Of a stretch of 64,000 nucleotides of DNA, positions 26,392-33,050 are shown piece after piece. Location of the stretch: positions 1-64,000 of the forward strand of contig DATHEA010000030.1 in assembly GCA_035318745.1 (NCBI GenBank), in the 5' to 3' direction. Positions within the stretch are counted from its first letter, which is position 1, and every line of letters begins with the position of its first letter. The notes under the pieces are model-generated. The model searched no databases and was not told where the DNA came from. It worked only from the letters and a program-made list of their open reading frames with translations. A program made the translations under genes and the position numbers. Source of the DNA: VRUE01 sp035318745. GTDB taxonomy: Bacteria > Actinomycetota > Thermoleophilia > Solirubrobacterales > 70-9.

Positions 26392-26436
26392 CCTCCTTCA
26401 GGCCCAGTGTCTAGCGACCGGCCTGGAGAAAGGAGG
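26392..26436 (+). promoter_or_regulatory. Leader hairpin that would sequester the toxin Shine-Dalgarno
   Basis: CCTCCTT (26392-26398) is the exact complement of AAGGAGG (26430-26436). The neighbouring CAGGCC (26399-26404) is the complement of GGCCTG (26420-26425). The two stems stack with a 4-nt bulge (GAGA) on the 3' side and a 15-nt loop, so the ribosome-binding site of the 18-residue ORF would be hidden in the nascent mRNA. Structured, translationally silent leaders are a hallmark of type I toxin mRNAs. Confidence 0.7.
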
Positions 26437-26441
26437 TGGCA

Positions 26442-26498
26442 ATGGTGGAACTTGTATTGATCATGCTCTTGCTCCTACTGATCCTGCGGGAGATGTAG
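26442..26498 (+). CDS. 18-residue hydrophobic peptide, candidate SOS-induced type I toxin
   Basis: ATG 26442 to TAG 26498, preceded by a near-perfect Shine-Dalgarno AGGAGGTG (26431-26438). The product MVELVLIMLLLLLILREM is almost entirely Leu/Ile/Val/Met with charges only at Glu3, Arg16 and Glu17, so it can span a membrane. Size and composition resemble Ibs and other small type I toxins. The ORF sits alone between a LexA box/-10 and an intrinsic terminator, as in tisB and dinQ. There is no homology evidence; the case rests on context: SOS box, hidden SD, terminator and an adjacent antisense RNA candidate. Confidence 0.7.
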   Translation: MVELVLIMLLLLLILREM

Positions 26499-26506
26499 GG
26501 CGGAGC

Positions 26507-26541
26507 CGCTGGGCGGGGCATGGGGCCTCGCCCAGCGTTTT
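26507..26541 (+). terminator. Intrinsic terminator of the toxin transcript
   Basis: Perfect 9-bp stem CGCTGGGCG (26507-26515) with CGCCCAGCG (26529-26537), 13-nt loop, then TTTT. It starts 8 nt after the ORF stop. Confidence 0.8.
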
Positions 26542-26547
26542 GCATAG

Positions 26548-26573
26548 AAAAGGCCCGGTTTCCCGGGCCTTTT
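26548..26573. terminator. Bidirectional intrinsic terminator between toxin and antisense RNA
   Basis: Perfect 11-bp stem AAAAGGCCCGG (26548-26558) with CCGGGCCTTTT (26563-26573) and a 4-nt loop. The A4/T4 ends give a U run in both directions. It would end the antisense RNA on the minus strand and back up the toxin terminator on the plus strand. Confidence 0.85.
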
Positions 26574-26574
26574 C

Positions 26575-26599
26575 GGCAATGCTGGAACTCGTATTGATC
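26575..26599 (+). repeat. 25-nt imperfect duplicate of the toxin translation-start region
   Basis: 26575-26599 equals 26438-26462 in 23 of 25 positions (GGCAATG-TGGAACT-GTATTGATC with single differences at positions 8 and 16). The copy includes the ATG and first seven codons but lacks the Shine-Dalgarno, so it is not expected to be translated. Its likely role is to template the antisense RNA. Confidence 0.9.
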
Positions 26600-26605
26600 G
26601 ACGCC

Positions 26606-26633
26606 AGTATAGCTGCGGTCTGGCTTCAGCCAA
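26606..26633 (-). promoter_or_regulatory. Sigma70-type promoter for the antisense RNA
   Basis: On the minus strand, -35 TTGGCT (26628-26633), a 16-nt spacer, and -10 TATACT (26606-26611). The -10 matches the consensus at five of six positions. There is no LexA box here, so the antitoxin would be constitutive while the toxin is SOS-controlled. Confidence 0.65.
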
Positions 26634-26658
26634 TTCGTCCGGTATCGATACTCCAGCG

Positions 26659-27144
26659 CTAGATGCTGGAGCCGGTCTCGTCGCGCTTGAAGGTCTCGAG
26701 CTGGTCGAGGGCTTTGGCGCGTGCTTTCGAGCGCAGCGGCGGCAGCAGCGCCACCAGGGTGCCGCTCGGGCCGAGCGCCTGCCTGGCCCAGCGGCGAAAG
26801 TCGAACTCGTCGACGTGGTCGACGATCTTGCCGTCGGCGAAACGGAACTTCGCCTGGATGTCGTTGACCACGGGGCGGCCAGTGGAGAAGGTGTAGCGGG
26901 CGATCCAGTGCGCCGAGCCCGACTCCTCATCGGCCTCGTGCTCGTGCAGCTCGATCTCCAGATCGGTGGCGCGGCTGGTCAGCATCCGCCACATCGCACC
27001 GATGTCGGCGCCCTGGAGATCGCCGAAGGCTGGATCGCGGAAATGAGCGTCTTGCGCGTACTCGGCGGTCATCGCCGCGCCGTTGCACTGCCCGAACGCC
27101 GCGTAGAAGCGCTCGATCGTCTCGCGGTTTGCGTCAGCCCCCAC
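26659..27144 (-). CDS. SnoaL/NTF2-like protein
   Basis: 161 aa from GTG 27144. The cone-shaped NTF2-like fold is indicated by ANRETIERFYAAFGQCNGAA, then HFRDPAFGDLQGADIGAMWR and KFRFADGKIVDHVDEFDFRR. Such proteins include isomerases, hydrolases and binding proteins, so no reaction is assigned. Its stop is 26 nt upstream of the antisense RNA -35 box on the same strand, so read-through could add to antitoxin levels. Confidence 0.85.
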   Translation of the reverse strand: MGADANRETIERFYAAFGQCNGAAMTAEYAQDAHFRDPAFGDLQGADIGAMWRMLTSRATDLEIELHEHEADEESGSAHWIARYTFSTGRPVVNDIQAKFRFADGKIVDHVDEFDFRRWARQALGPSGTLVALLPPLRSKARAKALDQLETFKRDETGSSI

Positions 27145-27163
27145 GCGCCCACCCTAGCCGCTG

Positions 27164-27625
27164 TCAGGGCAGCTTGCCCGCGATCACGTAGCGGAGCACG
27201 TCGACCACCTGCTCGGCCGTGCGCGCAGTGCCCTGCGCGGCCCGGTCGACCTCCTTCAGCGCGTGGTCGAACTCGGCGTCGTGCAGGGTGACGTAGGGCT
27301 TGCCCAGCGCGGCGGCGTAGCCGGCGTCGAAGGCGGCATTCCATTGACGGTATTTGTCGCCGAAGCGGACGACGACCACATCGGCGGCGTGGATCAGCGT
27401 CTGGGTGCGGATCGCGTTGACGCCAGCCCCTATCTGATCGCGCCAGAACGGCTCTCTCTCCTCGCCCAACGTGCCGACCCCGGCGTCGTCGGAGGCGGCG
27501 TGGTCGGTGACCGGCGCCGAAAAGGCGACCGGCAGGGCCGCCTCGCGCACCCCGGCTTCGATCCGCTCGCGCCAGTCGGAGTGGATCTCACCGGAGAGGT
27601 AGACGCCCCAGGTTCGCTCGGCCAC
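27164..27625 (-). CDS. ytoQ: YtoQ family protein
   Basis: 153 aa. Sequence pattern YLSGEIHSDWRERIEAG, FSAPVTDHAASDDAGVGTLG, DVVVVRFGDKYRQWNAAFDA and GYAAALGKPYVTLHD matches the YtoQ family, which has a nucleoside 2-deoxyribosyltransferase-like fold. The biological role is unknown. It lies 19 nt upstream of the SnoaL gene, on the same strand. Confidence 0.88.
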   Translation of the reverse strand: MAERTWGVYLSGEIHSDWRERIEAGVREAALPVAFSAPVTDHAASDDAGVGTLGEEREPFWRDQIGAGVNAIRTQTLIHAADVVVVRFGDKYRQWNAAFDAGYAAALGKPYVTLHDAEFDHALKEVDRAAQGTARTAEQVVDVLRYVIAGKLP

Positions 27626-27650
27626 AGCCGAATCCTAGCCCCGCAGTGGA

Positions 27651-27695
27651 CGCGGTCGAGTTTTGGTGCGCTATGCGACCCAAAGCTCGACCGCG
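27651..27695. promoter_or_regulatory. Long inverted repeat in the divergent ytoQ/MFS intergenic region
   Basis: Arms 27651-27666 and 27680-27695 are 16 nt and match in 15 positions (CGCGGTCGAGTTTTGG and its complement), spacer 13 nt. It lies 19 nt before the likely MFS start and 25 nt from the ytoQ start. It could be an operator for the MerR regulator encoded downstream of the MFS gene, or a structured leader. There is no U run. Confidence 0.55.
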
Positions 27696-27713
27696 CTTGC
27701 TACGGTAATTGAC

Positions 27714-29198
27714 GTGAACGTAAGGAATAGATTTGCCGGGGGCGCCGGAGTGGCCGCCGACCATGAACACTACAAGTGGTGGGCGCTCTCCTGCACCAGC
27801 CTCGGCATGCTCCTCGTCGCCACCAACTCGGGCACCCTCGTCATCGCCCTGCCGGACCTCGAGCGGGCGCTGGGGACGAGCCTGCTCGAACTGGTCTGGG
27901 TGATCCTCGCCTACATGATCGCCTCGACCGTGCTGGTCCTCACGGCGGGCCGCCTCTCCGACCTCTTTGGCCGCAAGAGCGCTTTCGTCGCCGGCTTCCT
28001 CGTCTTCGCCGTGGCCTCGCTCGGCGCCGGCTTCTCCGCCGACGGCACGCAGCTGATCCTCTGGCGAATCGTCCAGGGCGTCGGCGGCGCCTTCATCTTC
28101 GCCAACGGCCCAGCCCTGGTCACCGACGCCTTCCCCAAGGAGGAGCTCGGCCTGGCGATGGGGACCAACACCATGGTCGCCGCGGTCGGCCTCGTCCTCG
28201 GCCCGGTCCTCGGCGGTGTCCTGGTCGCGATCTCCTGGCAGTGGGTCTTCTGGTTCAACGTGCCGCCGGCGCTCGCCGGCGCCGCCTGGAGCGCGCTCGT
28301 CTTGCGCGAGCTCTCCCGGCGCGACACGGTCCGCGGCTTCGACCTTGCCGGCACGGTCACCTTCGTCTTCGGCCTCACCGGGCTCGTCTACGGGATCTCA
28401 CGCGGCGGCATCTCCGGCTGGGACAACCCACTGGTGATCGGCAGCCTGATCGCGGCCGCCGTGCTGCTGCCCCTCTTCGTCCTGATCGAGCACCGCGGCC
28501 GCGCACCGATGCTCGACCTGACGATCTTCCGCAACCGCATGTTCGCGGCGGCGACCGGCGCCGCCTTCATCAACGGCCTCTCTCGCTTCGCCCTGCTCTT
28601 CCTCTTCGTCTTCTACTTCCAGGGGGCCCAGGGCGACGACCCGATCGCCGCCGGGATCAAGCTGGCGCCGATGGCTCTGGGGATGCTGGTTGCCTCGCCC
28701 CTGGCCGGGATCTGGGCCGACCGCCACGGCTCCCGCGCCCTGGCGGCCCTGGGGATGCTGGTCAGTGCTGCCGCGCTCGCCCTGATGACGACGCTGCAGG
28801 CCGACAGCCCCTACTGGCAGAGCATGCTGTGGCTCGCCCTCGTCGGGATCGGCTCGGGGATGTTCAACTCGCCCAACACCGCGGCGATGATGGGGACCGT
28901 GCCCGTGCAGCGCCGCGGCATCGCCGCCGGCGCCCGCACGATGCTGCAGAACACCGGCGCGGTGATCTCGATCGCCTTCGTGCTCGCGATCGTCACCGCC
29001 GCCGTGCCCAAACCGATCCTCTTCAAGATCTTCTCCGGGCTAGCCGCCGGCCTCTCCAGCGCCCAGCTCGATCCCTTCATCCACAACATGCACACGGCGC
29101 TCTGGGTGCTGGCGGCAACCTCGGTGGTGGGCGCGGGCGTCTCGCTACTGCGACCACGACATGTTTCCGTCGGGGAGGTCCAGTGGGCGGAGGGCTGA
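27714..29198 (+). CDS. DHA2-type (14-helix) MFS drug/proton antiporter
   Basis: About 494 aa. The family pattern is clear: MLLVATNSGTLVIALPDLER, LAYMIASTVLVLTAGRLSDL with the loop GRKSAF, and motif C GLVLGPVLGGVLVA. Fourteen helices are expected. Start is uncertain: GTG 27714, GTG 27753 and a TTG at 27663 are all in frame. Exports hydrophobic compounds. It overlaps a MerR regulator gene by 16 nt, a typical drug-sensing efflux pair. Confidence 0.9.
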   Translation: MNVRNRFAGGAGVAADHEHYKWWALSCTSLGMLLVATNSGTLVIALPDLERALGTSLLELVWVILAYMIASTVLVLTAGRLSDLFGRKSAFVAGFLVFAVASLGAGFSADGTQLILWRIVQGVGGAFIFANGPALVTDAFPKEELGLAMGTNTMVAAVGLVLGPVLGGVLVAISWQWVFWFNVPPALAGAAWSALVLRELSRRDTVRGFDLAGTVTFVFGLTGLVYGISRGGISGWDNPLVIGSLIAAAVLLPLFVLIEHRGRAPMLDLTIFRNRMFAAATGAAFINGLSRFALLFLFVFYFQGAQGDDPIAAGIKLAPMALGMLVASPLAGIWADRHGSRALAALGMLVSAAALALMTTLQADSPYWQSMLWLALVGIGSGMFNSPNTAAMMGTVPVQRRGIAAGARTMLQNTGAVISIAFVLAIVTAAVPKPILFKIFSGLAAGLSSAQLDPFIHNMHTALWVLAATSVVGAGVSLLRPRHVSVGEVQWAEG

Positions 29199-29635
29199 GG
29201 ATCGGCGACGTCGCCCGCCTCGCCGCCACGACGCCGCGAACGATCCGCTACTACGAGGAGATCGGCCTGCTGCCCGCCGCAAGCGAGCGTGAGCCCGGCG
29301 CCCACCGCATCTACGCCGAGGCCGACGTCGAGCGCCTGACCGAGCTTCTGCGCCTCAAGGATCTGCTTGGGGTGTCGCTAGAGGAGCTGAAGGCCCTGAC
29401 CGAAGCCGAGGACGCGCGGGCGGCGCTGCGCCAGGAGTGGCAGCGCGGTGTCGAGGACCCGGTGCGCCGCCGCCAGATCCTCGACGAGTCGCTCGGCCAT
29501 ATCGCCCGCCGGCTGGAGCTGGTTCGCCGCCGCCGCGACGAGATCGCCCGCCTCGAGGCCGAGCTGGTGGCGCGGCGCCGGCGCGTGCGCGAGCGTCTGC
29601 GGGCGCTGGGGGCCAACGGCAGCGCAGCTCGCTGA
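29183..29635 (+). CDS. MerR family transcriptional regulator
   Basis: 150 aa from GTG 29183. The DNA-binding domain reads RIGDVARLAATTPRTIRYYE then EIGLLPAASEREPGAHRIYA, followed by a long dimerisation coiled coil (from about residue 75) rich in Arg, Leu and Glu. There are no metal-binding cysteines, so it is more likely a drug- or redox-independent sensor of the BmrR/TipA-like type without its ligand domain. The overlap with the MFS gene suggests it controls that exporter. Confidence 0.88.
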   Translation: MGGGLRIGDVARLAATTPRTIRYYEEIGLLPAASEREPGAHRIYAEADVERLTELLRLKDLLGVSLEELKALTEAEDARAALRQEWQRGVEDPVRRRQILDESLGHIARRLELVRRRRDEIARLEAELVARRRRVRERLRALGANGSAAR

Positions 29636-29651
29636 ACCGCCGGGCGGTCGC

Positions 29652-30827
29652 TCAGCCCGCCGCCTGCTCCTCGAAGTGCTTGCTCAGCATCGTCACCTGA
29701 CCCTGGTAGTTGGAGCCCAGCTCGTTGCCGTAGAGGCGCTCCGCCGGGGCGCTGGTGCGCTCCAGGGCCAGCTTGCAGACCGGCTGGCGGTGCTCGACCA
29801 TGAAGGAGACGTCGCGCGCCCGCACCTCGAGCGCGGCGCGGCTGCCATGGCGGCCGCCGACTGGGTCGTAGCCGAAGCCAGGATCGAAGAAGCCGGCGTA
29901 GTGGGTGCGCAGCTCGCCTGCCGTCGGGTCGTAGGCCATCATCTCGGCGGCGATCTGGGGCGGGATGCAGACGCCCTCGGCCGAGAGCAGCAGGTAGAAG
30001 ATCTCCGGCTCGAGCACGATCCGCCCGCCGGGCTCGGGATAGACCGGGTCCCAGTAGTCGGTCCAGCGGTAGGCGCGGATCCTCGAGAGGTCGATCGGCA
30101 GGCTGTTCTTCTTCGCCCGGTAGCCGACGATCCGATCGCTGGGGCCGGAGAGGTCGACGCTGAGGAAGAGGCCCTCGGCCAGTGCCAGCTCCGACTCGCG
30201 CAGCGCGTGGGAATCGAGATAGAGCAGCGGGAACTCGTCCTGCAGAGCGCGGATCTCCGCGTCGGCGAGTCGCACGTCGCCGCGGGCCAACCGCAGCTGG
30301 TTCAGCGAGAGCCCGCTCTGCACCTGGATCGCGAAGGAGCGCGGCACCACCTCCAGGTAGAGGCGGCCACGATAGCCGGGGCGGATCTCGTCGAAGCGGT
30401 GGTGGCGGTCGGTGAGCACCCGGGTGAAGACGTCGAGGCGGCCGGTCGAGCTCTTCGGGTTCGCCTTCGCCCGCACGTCGTCGGGAAGCGCCAGTTCCTC
30501 GATCAGCGGCACGAGGTAGGGACGGTCGCGCTCCAGCACGGCGCCGTCGCGCAGGTCGACTTTCTGGAAGGCGAGCCCCTCGATCTTCTCCTCGACGGTC
30601 GAGTCGACGTCCGGCAGGAAGCTGCAGCGCAACGCCCAGGCGAAGTCGCCCAGGCGAAGGTCGATACTGGCTGGCTGGATCGCCTCGGGCCGGATCCGGT
30701 AGTCGCCGGAGCCGATCCATTCGGCGGCGATCGCCTCGCTCAGGGCCTGCGAGGGCAGCACCCCGGCGGTCGCTCCACTGCGCGGCTCGGTTGCCGCGCC
30801 CCTGGCGGCTGCTGCAGGATCGCTCAT
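29652..30827 (-). CDS. dcd: 2'-deoxycytidine 5'-triphosphate deaminase, long form
   Basis: 391 aa, about twice the normal Dcd. Two tandem dUTPase-like halves are seen: IQPASIDLRLGDFAWALRCS and ANPKSSTGRLDVFTRVLTDR in the first, and GYRAKKNSLPIDLSRIRAYR with ERLYGNELGSNYQGQVTML in the second. The S-S/TGR motif of the family is kept in the first half. The long form is known from alphaproteobacteria and some others. It converts dCTP to dUTP for dTMP synthesis. ATG overlaps the stop of the TetR gene by 4 nt. Confidence 0.8.
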   Translation of the reverse strand: MSDPAAAARGAATEPRSGATAGVLPSQALSEAIAAEWIGSGDYRIRPEAIQPASIDLRLGDFAWALRCSFLPDVDSTVEEKIEGLAFQKVDLRDGAVLERDRPYLVPLIEELALPDDVRAKANPKSSTGRLDVFTRVLTDRHHRFDEIRPGYRGRLYLEVVPRSFAIQVQSGLSLNQLRLARGDVRLADAEIRALQDEFPLLYLDSHALRESELALAEGLFLSVDLSGPSDRIVGYRAKKNSLPIDLSRIRAYRWTDYWDPVYPEPGGRIVLEPEIFYLLLSAEGVCIPPQIAAEMMAYDPTAGELRTHYAGFFDPGFGYDPVGGRHGSRAALEVRARDVSFMVEHRQPVCKLALERTSAPAERLYGNELGSNYQGQVTMLSKHFEEQAAG

Positions 30828-31462
30828 CTAGACGAGATTATGCGGCGCGCCTCGGCGACACCGAGGTACGGGGTCAGCGCAAACTCGGCAAGTTCCGGGA
30901 AGAATCGATCGAGGCGGGCCGTTTCGCCGGCGAGCACGCGGCGGCCAAGCAGCGAGGCGATGCCGCCGACCACCGCCTCGTCGGCCGCCCCCGGCGGCCG
31001 ACCGGCGCCGGTTCCCCGCGGGGCGCGGTCGCGTAGATAAGGAACGAAGCTCTCGACCGCGACCTGGAAGCGTCCGTATACCCCAGGCCCGGCGCGCAGA
31101 CCCTCGACCAGCAGCAGATTCGCCTGCCCTGGCTCGGCGGTGAAGCCGGCGAGCGCCGCGCCGAGCCCGGCGCACACCCCCTGGGCCCACTCTCCCTCCC
31201 CCGCGCAGGCGCTCACGACGTCAGCGCGCAGGCGCTCGACGGCCCCGTCGTAGGCGGCGAAGAAGCACTCGTCCTTGCTGCCGAAGTGGCGGTAGAAGTC
31301 GCTCTTGGAGACGCCGGCCCGGCCGGCGATCGCGGAAACGGTCGTCCCGTCGTAGCCGTGCTGGTCGAGCGAGCCGGCGATCGCGGCCAGCAGGCGCTCC
31401 CGCTGATGCTCCGCGATGAACTCCCGGGAGAGGCCGTGACGACCACGTGGAAGCGGCTTCAT
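30824..31462 (-). CDS. TetR family regulator (1 of 3)
   Basis: 212 aa. The helix-turn-helix is TTVSAIAGRAGVSKSDFYRH followed by FGSKDECFFAAYD. The C-terminal domain ends with FFPELAEFALTPYLG, a motif shared with the next TetR and with a remnant at 46354-46442. Coupled to the dCTP deaminase by a 4-nt overlap. The ligand is unknown. Confidence 0.9.
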   Translation of the reverse strand: MKPLPRGRHGLSREFIAEHQRERLLAAIAGSLDQHGYDGTTVSAIAGRAGVSKSDFYRHFGSKDECFFAAYDGAVERLRADVVSACAGEGEWAQGVCAGLGAALAGFTAEPGQANLLLVEGLRAGPGVYGRFQVAVESFVPYLRDRAPRGTGAGRPPGAADEAVVGGIASLLGRRVLAGETARLDRFFPELAEFALTPYLGVAEARRIISSR

Positions 31463-31524
31463 GCAGTACTAAAGTCTGCCAGTGCTAAGCGCTTCTTGTC
31501 TGCCGGCCCGGCCGCCAGGGCGGC

Positions 31525-32184
31525 CTACTCGGCCATGCCGGCGCCCAGATAGGGCGCCATCATGAACTCGGTGAGTTCGGGTAGGAGGTCCTCGGCCCGC
31601 TCAGCCTCGCCGCGACGAATCTGCTGGTAGACGATCCAAGCGACACCGCCGACCAGCGTCTCGGCGATCGTGCCAGGCAGCCGCTCGTCCCGAGGCAGCG
31701 TCTGCCTTGTCAGCTCGACGAAGGTCTCGAGCGAATCCTCATAGCGCTTCGTTGTTGCCGGTGTGGCCGAGAGCGCCTCGATCATGCACATCCGCGCCAG
31801 CGTCGGCTGCTCGGCGACGAAACCGAGAAAGGCGGCGAGCCCAGCCTCGACCCGGTCCTGCCAGTCCTCGTCTCCGTCGGCGCCCGCTTCTTCGACGCGG
31901 CGAAGGATCTCGTCCCGGGCGGCGTCGAAGGCAGCGAGGAAGACCTCCTCCTTTCCCTCGAAGTTGTCGTAGAGCGTTTTGCGGGCGACGCCGGCGCGCT
32001 TGACAATGTCGGAGATCTTGGTTGCCTCATACCCCTGTTCGGCGGTCAGCTCGGCCAGCGCATCCATGATGCGCCGCTGCTTGTGCAACGCGATGAACTC
32101 GCGCGGAAGGGCCGGACGGACAGACGCGGCGGTCCGTTTCTGCGTCTGCCTCGCCTGCGTCCCCCCTTTTCCCCGTGGCGGCAT
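31525..32184 (-). CDS. TetR family regulator (2 of 3)
   Basis: 219 aa from ATG 32184. Basic N-terminal tail, then HTH ATKISDIVKRAGVARKTLYD with NFEGKEEVFLAAFD, and C-terminal LLPELTEFMMAPYLG. Paralogous to the TetR at 30824. It diverges from the third TetR gene across a 105-nt AT-richer region that probably holds their operators. Confidence 0.9.
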   Translation of the reverse strand: MPPRGKGGTQARQTQKRTAASVRPALPREFIALHKQRRIMDALAELTAEQGYEATKISDIVKRAGVARKTLYDNFEGKEEVFLAAFDAARDEILRRVEEAGADGDEDWQDRVEAGLAAFLGFVAEQPTLARMCMIEALSATPATTKRYEDSLETFVELTRQTLPRDERLPGTIAETLVGGVAWIVYQQIRRGEAERAEDLLPELTEFMMAPYLGAGMAE

Positions 32185-32289
32185 GGAGCAAGGATACCCA
32201 GGGTCGCCGAATTTCCAATGCACGTCAGCGACTTTTCTGGTACCTTTCGGGCGCCTGCATATTTTCTAAAAGAAACGCGTAGGTTCCTT

Positions 32290-33045
32290 ATGGCGCTAGA
32301 GAGGGTAATGCTCAGCAGGGAGAAGCTGGCAGATGCGGTCGGGGACCGCTGGTCAGACTCGGAACTCAGCGAGGCTCTGGCCCTGCTGACTCGCGCCGAT
32401 GGACGTTTCCCCGCCGGGGTGAGGACGCTTCCGGCGGATCTGGTCAAGGCAGTCCAGCGGGAGCGCCTGCTGGCGGCGATGATCGGCGCGGCGACCGAGA
32501 TCGGCTACAACACCCTCACGGTCCAGAACGTGCTCACCCGCGCCGGTATCTCGCGGCCGACGTTCTACGAGCAGTTCGAGGACAAGGAAGACTGCTTCCT
32601 CGCCGCCTTCGACGCCGCGGCCGGCCGGATGCGAGCGCGGATCGAGACGACCGTCCTCGACGCCGGGCCCACCTGGCGCGACCAGCTGCGCAGCGGGATT
32701 ACCGAGCTGCTGCGCTTCATCGTGGATGAGCCCGAAGAGGCTCGCATCGTGATCGTCGAGGCGCGGGCATCGAGTCCGGCTGGCCTGCGGCGTCGCGACG
32801 AGCTGCTCGACCACTTCGCTGGCTGTGTGGACACCTTGGTCAGGGAGGACCTGGACGAGCCCCCTTCGGCAATCGCCGCCGCCGGGATCGTCGGTGGGAT
32901 CGAATCGGTGCTCTACGCACGCATGCAGAAAGGCGAGATCGAGGATCTCGCCTCCCTCCTCCCCTCGCTGATGTATTTCGCCGTCCTCTCCTGCGCCGGC
33001 CGCGAGGCTGCCGACGAGGAGATCGACGATGCGGCCTTTGCCTGA
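32290..33045 (+). CDS. TetR family regulator (3 of 3)
   Basis: 251 aa from ATG 32290. It has an unusual N-terminal extension of about 55 residues before the HTH (LTVQNVLTRAGISRPTFYEQ then FEDKEDCFLAAFD). In the extension, LSREKLADAVGDRWSDSELS looks helical. The C-terminal domain keeps the LASLLPSLMYFAVL segment equivalent to its neighbours. Its stop is 6 nt from the convergent MerR gene's stop. Confidence 0.88.
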   Translation: MALERVMLSREKLADAVGDRWSDSELSEALALLTRADGRFPAGVRTLPADLVKAVQRERLLAAMIGAATEIGYNTLTVQNVLTRAGISRPTFYEQFEDKEDCFLAAFDAAAGRMRARIETTVLDAGPTWRDQLRSGITELLRFIVDEPEEARIVIVEARASSPAGLRRRDELLDHFAGCVDTLVREDLDEPPSAIAAAGIVGGIESVLYARMQKGEIEDLASLLPSLMYFAVLSCAGREAADEEIDDAAFA

Positions 33046-33050
33046 GGTGC

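Larger units (their letters stand above)
26546..26599 (-). ncRNA. Candidate antisense RNA antitoxin (about 54 nt)
   Basis: A sigma70-like promoter at 26606-26633 on the minus strand predicts a start at about 26599. That is exactly the edge of a 25-nt segment (26575-26599) copied from the toxin start region (26438-26462). The minus-strand RNA would pair with the toxin mRNA from just after the SD through codon 7: 23 Watson-Crick pairs, one G-U wobble and one mismatch. It would then end at the hairpin 26548-26573 with its U run. Acting in trans, it would block translation initiation. Not verified by expression data. Confidence 0.62.

Noticed and set aside
26580..26662. 27-codon ORF beginning MLELVLIDASIA, resembling the toxin start
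   Set aside because: It lacks a Shine-Dalgarno and arises from the duplicated antisense template; not expected to be translated.
26369..26662. 97-codon plus-strand ORF spanning the toxin locus
   Set aside because: It runs through two terminators and in a different frame from the 18-codon ORF with the strong Shine-Dalgarno.
27776..29635. 619-residue plus-strand ORF
   Set aside because: Its first four-fifths is a shadow of the MFS gene; only the end coincides with the real MerR gene, annotated separately from 29183.
29636..29650. Small palindrome ACCGCC/GGGCGGT between MerR and dcd
   Set aside because: Short GC hairpin without U tract between convergent genes; too weak to call a terminator.
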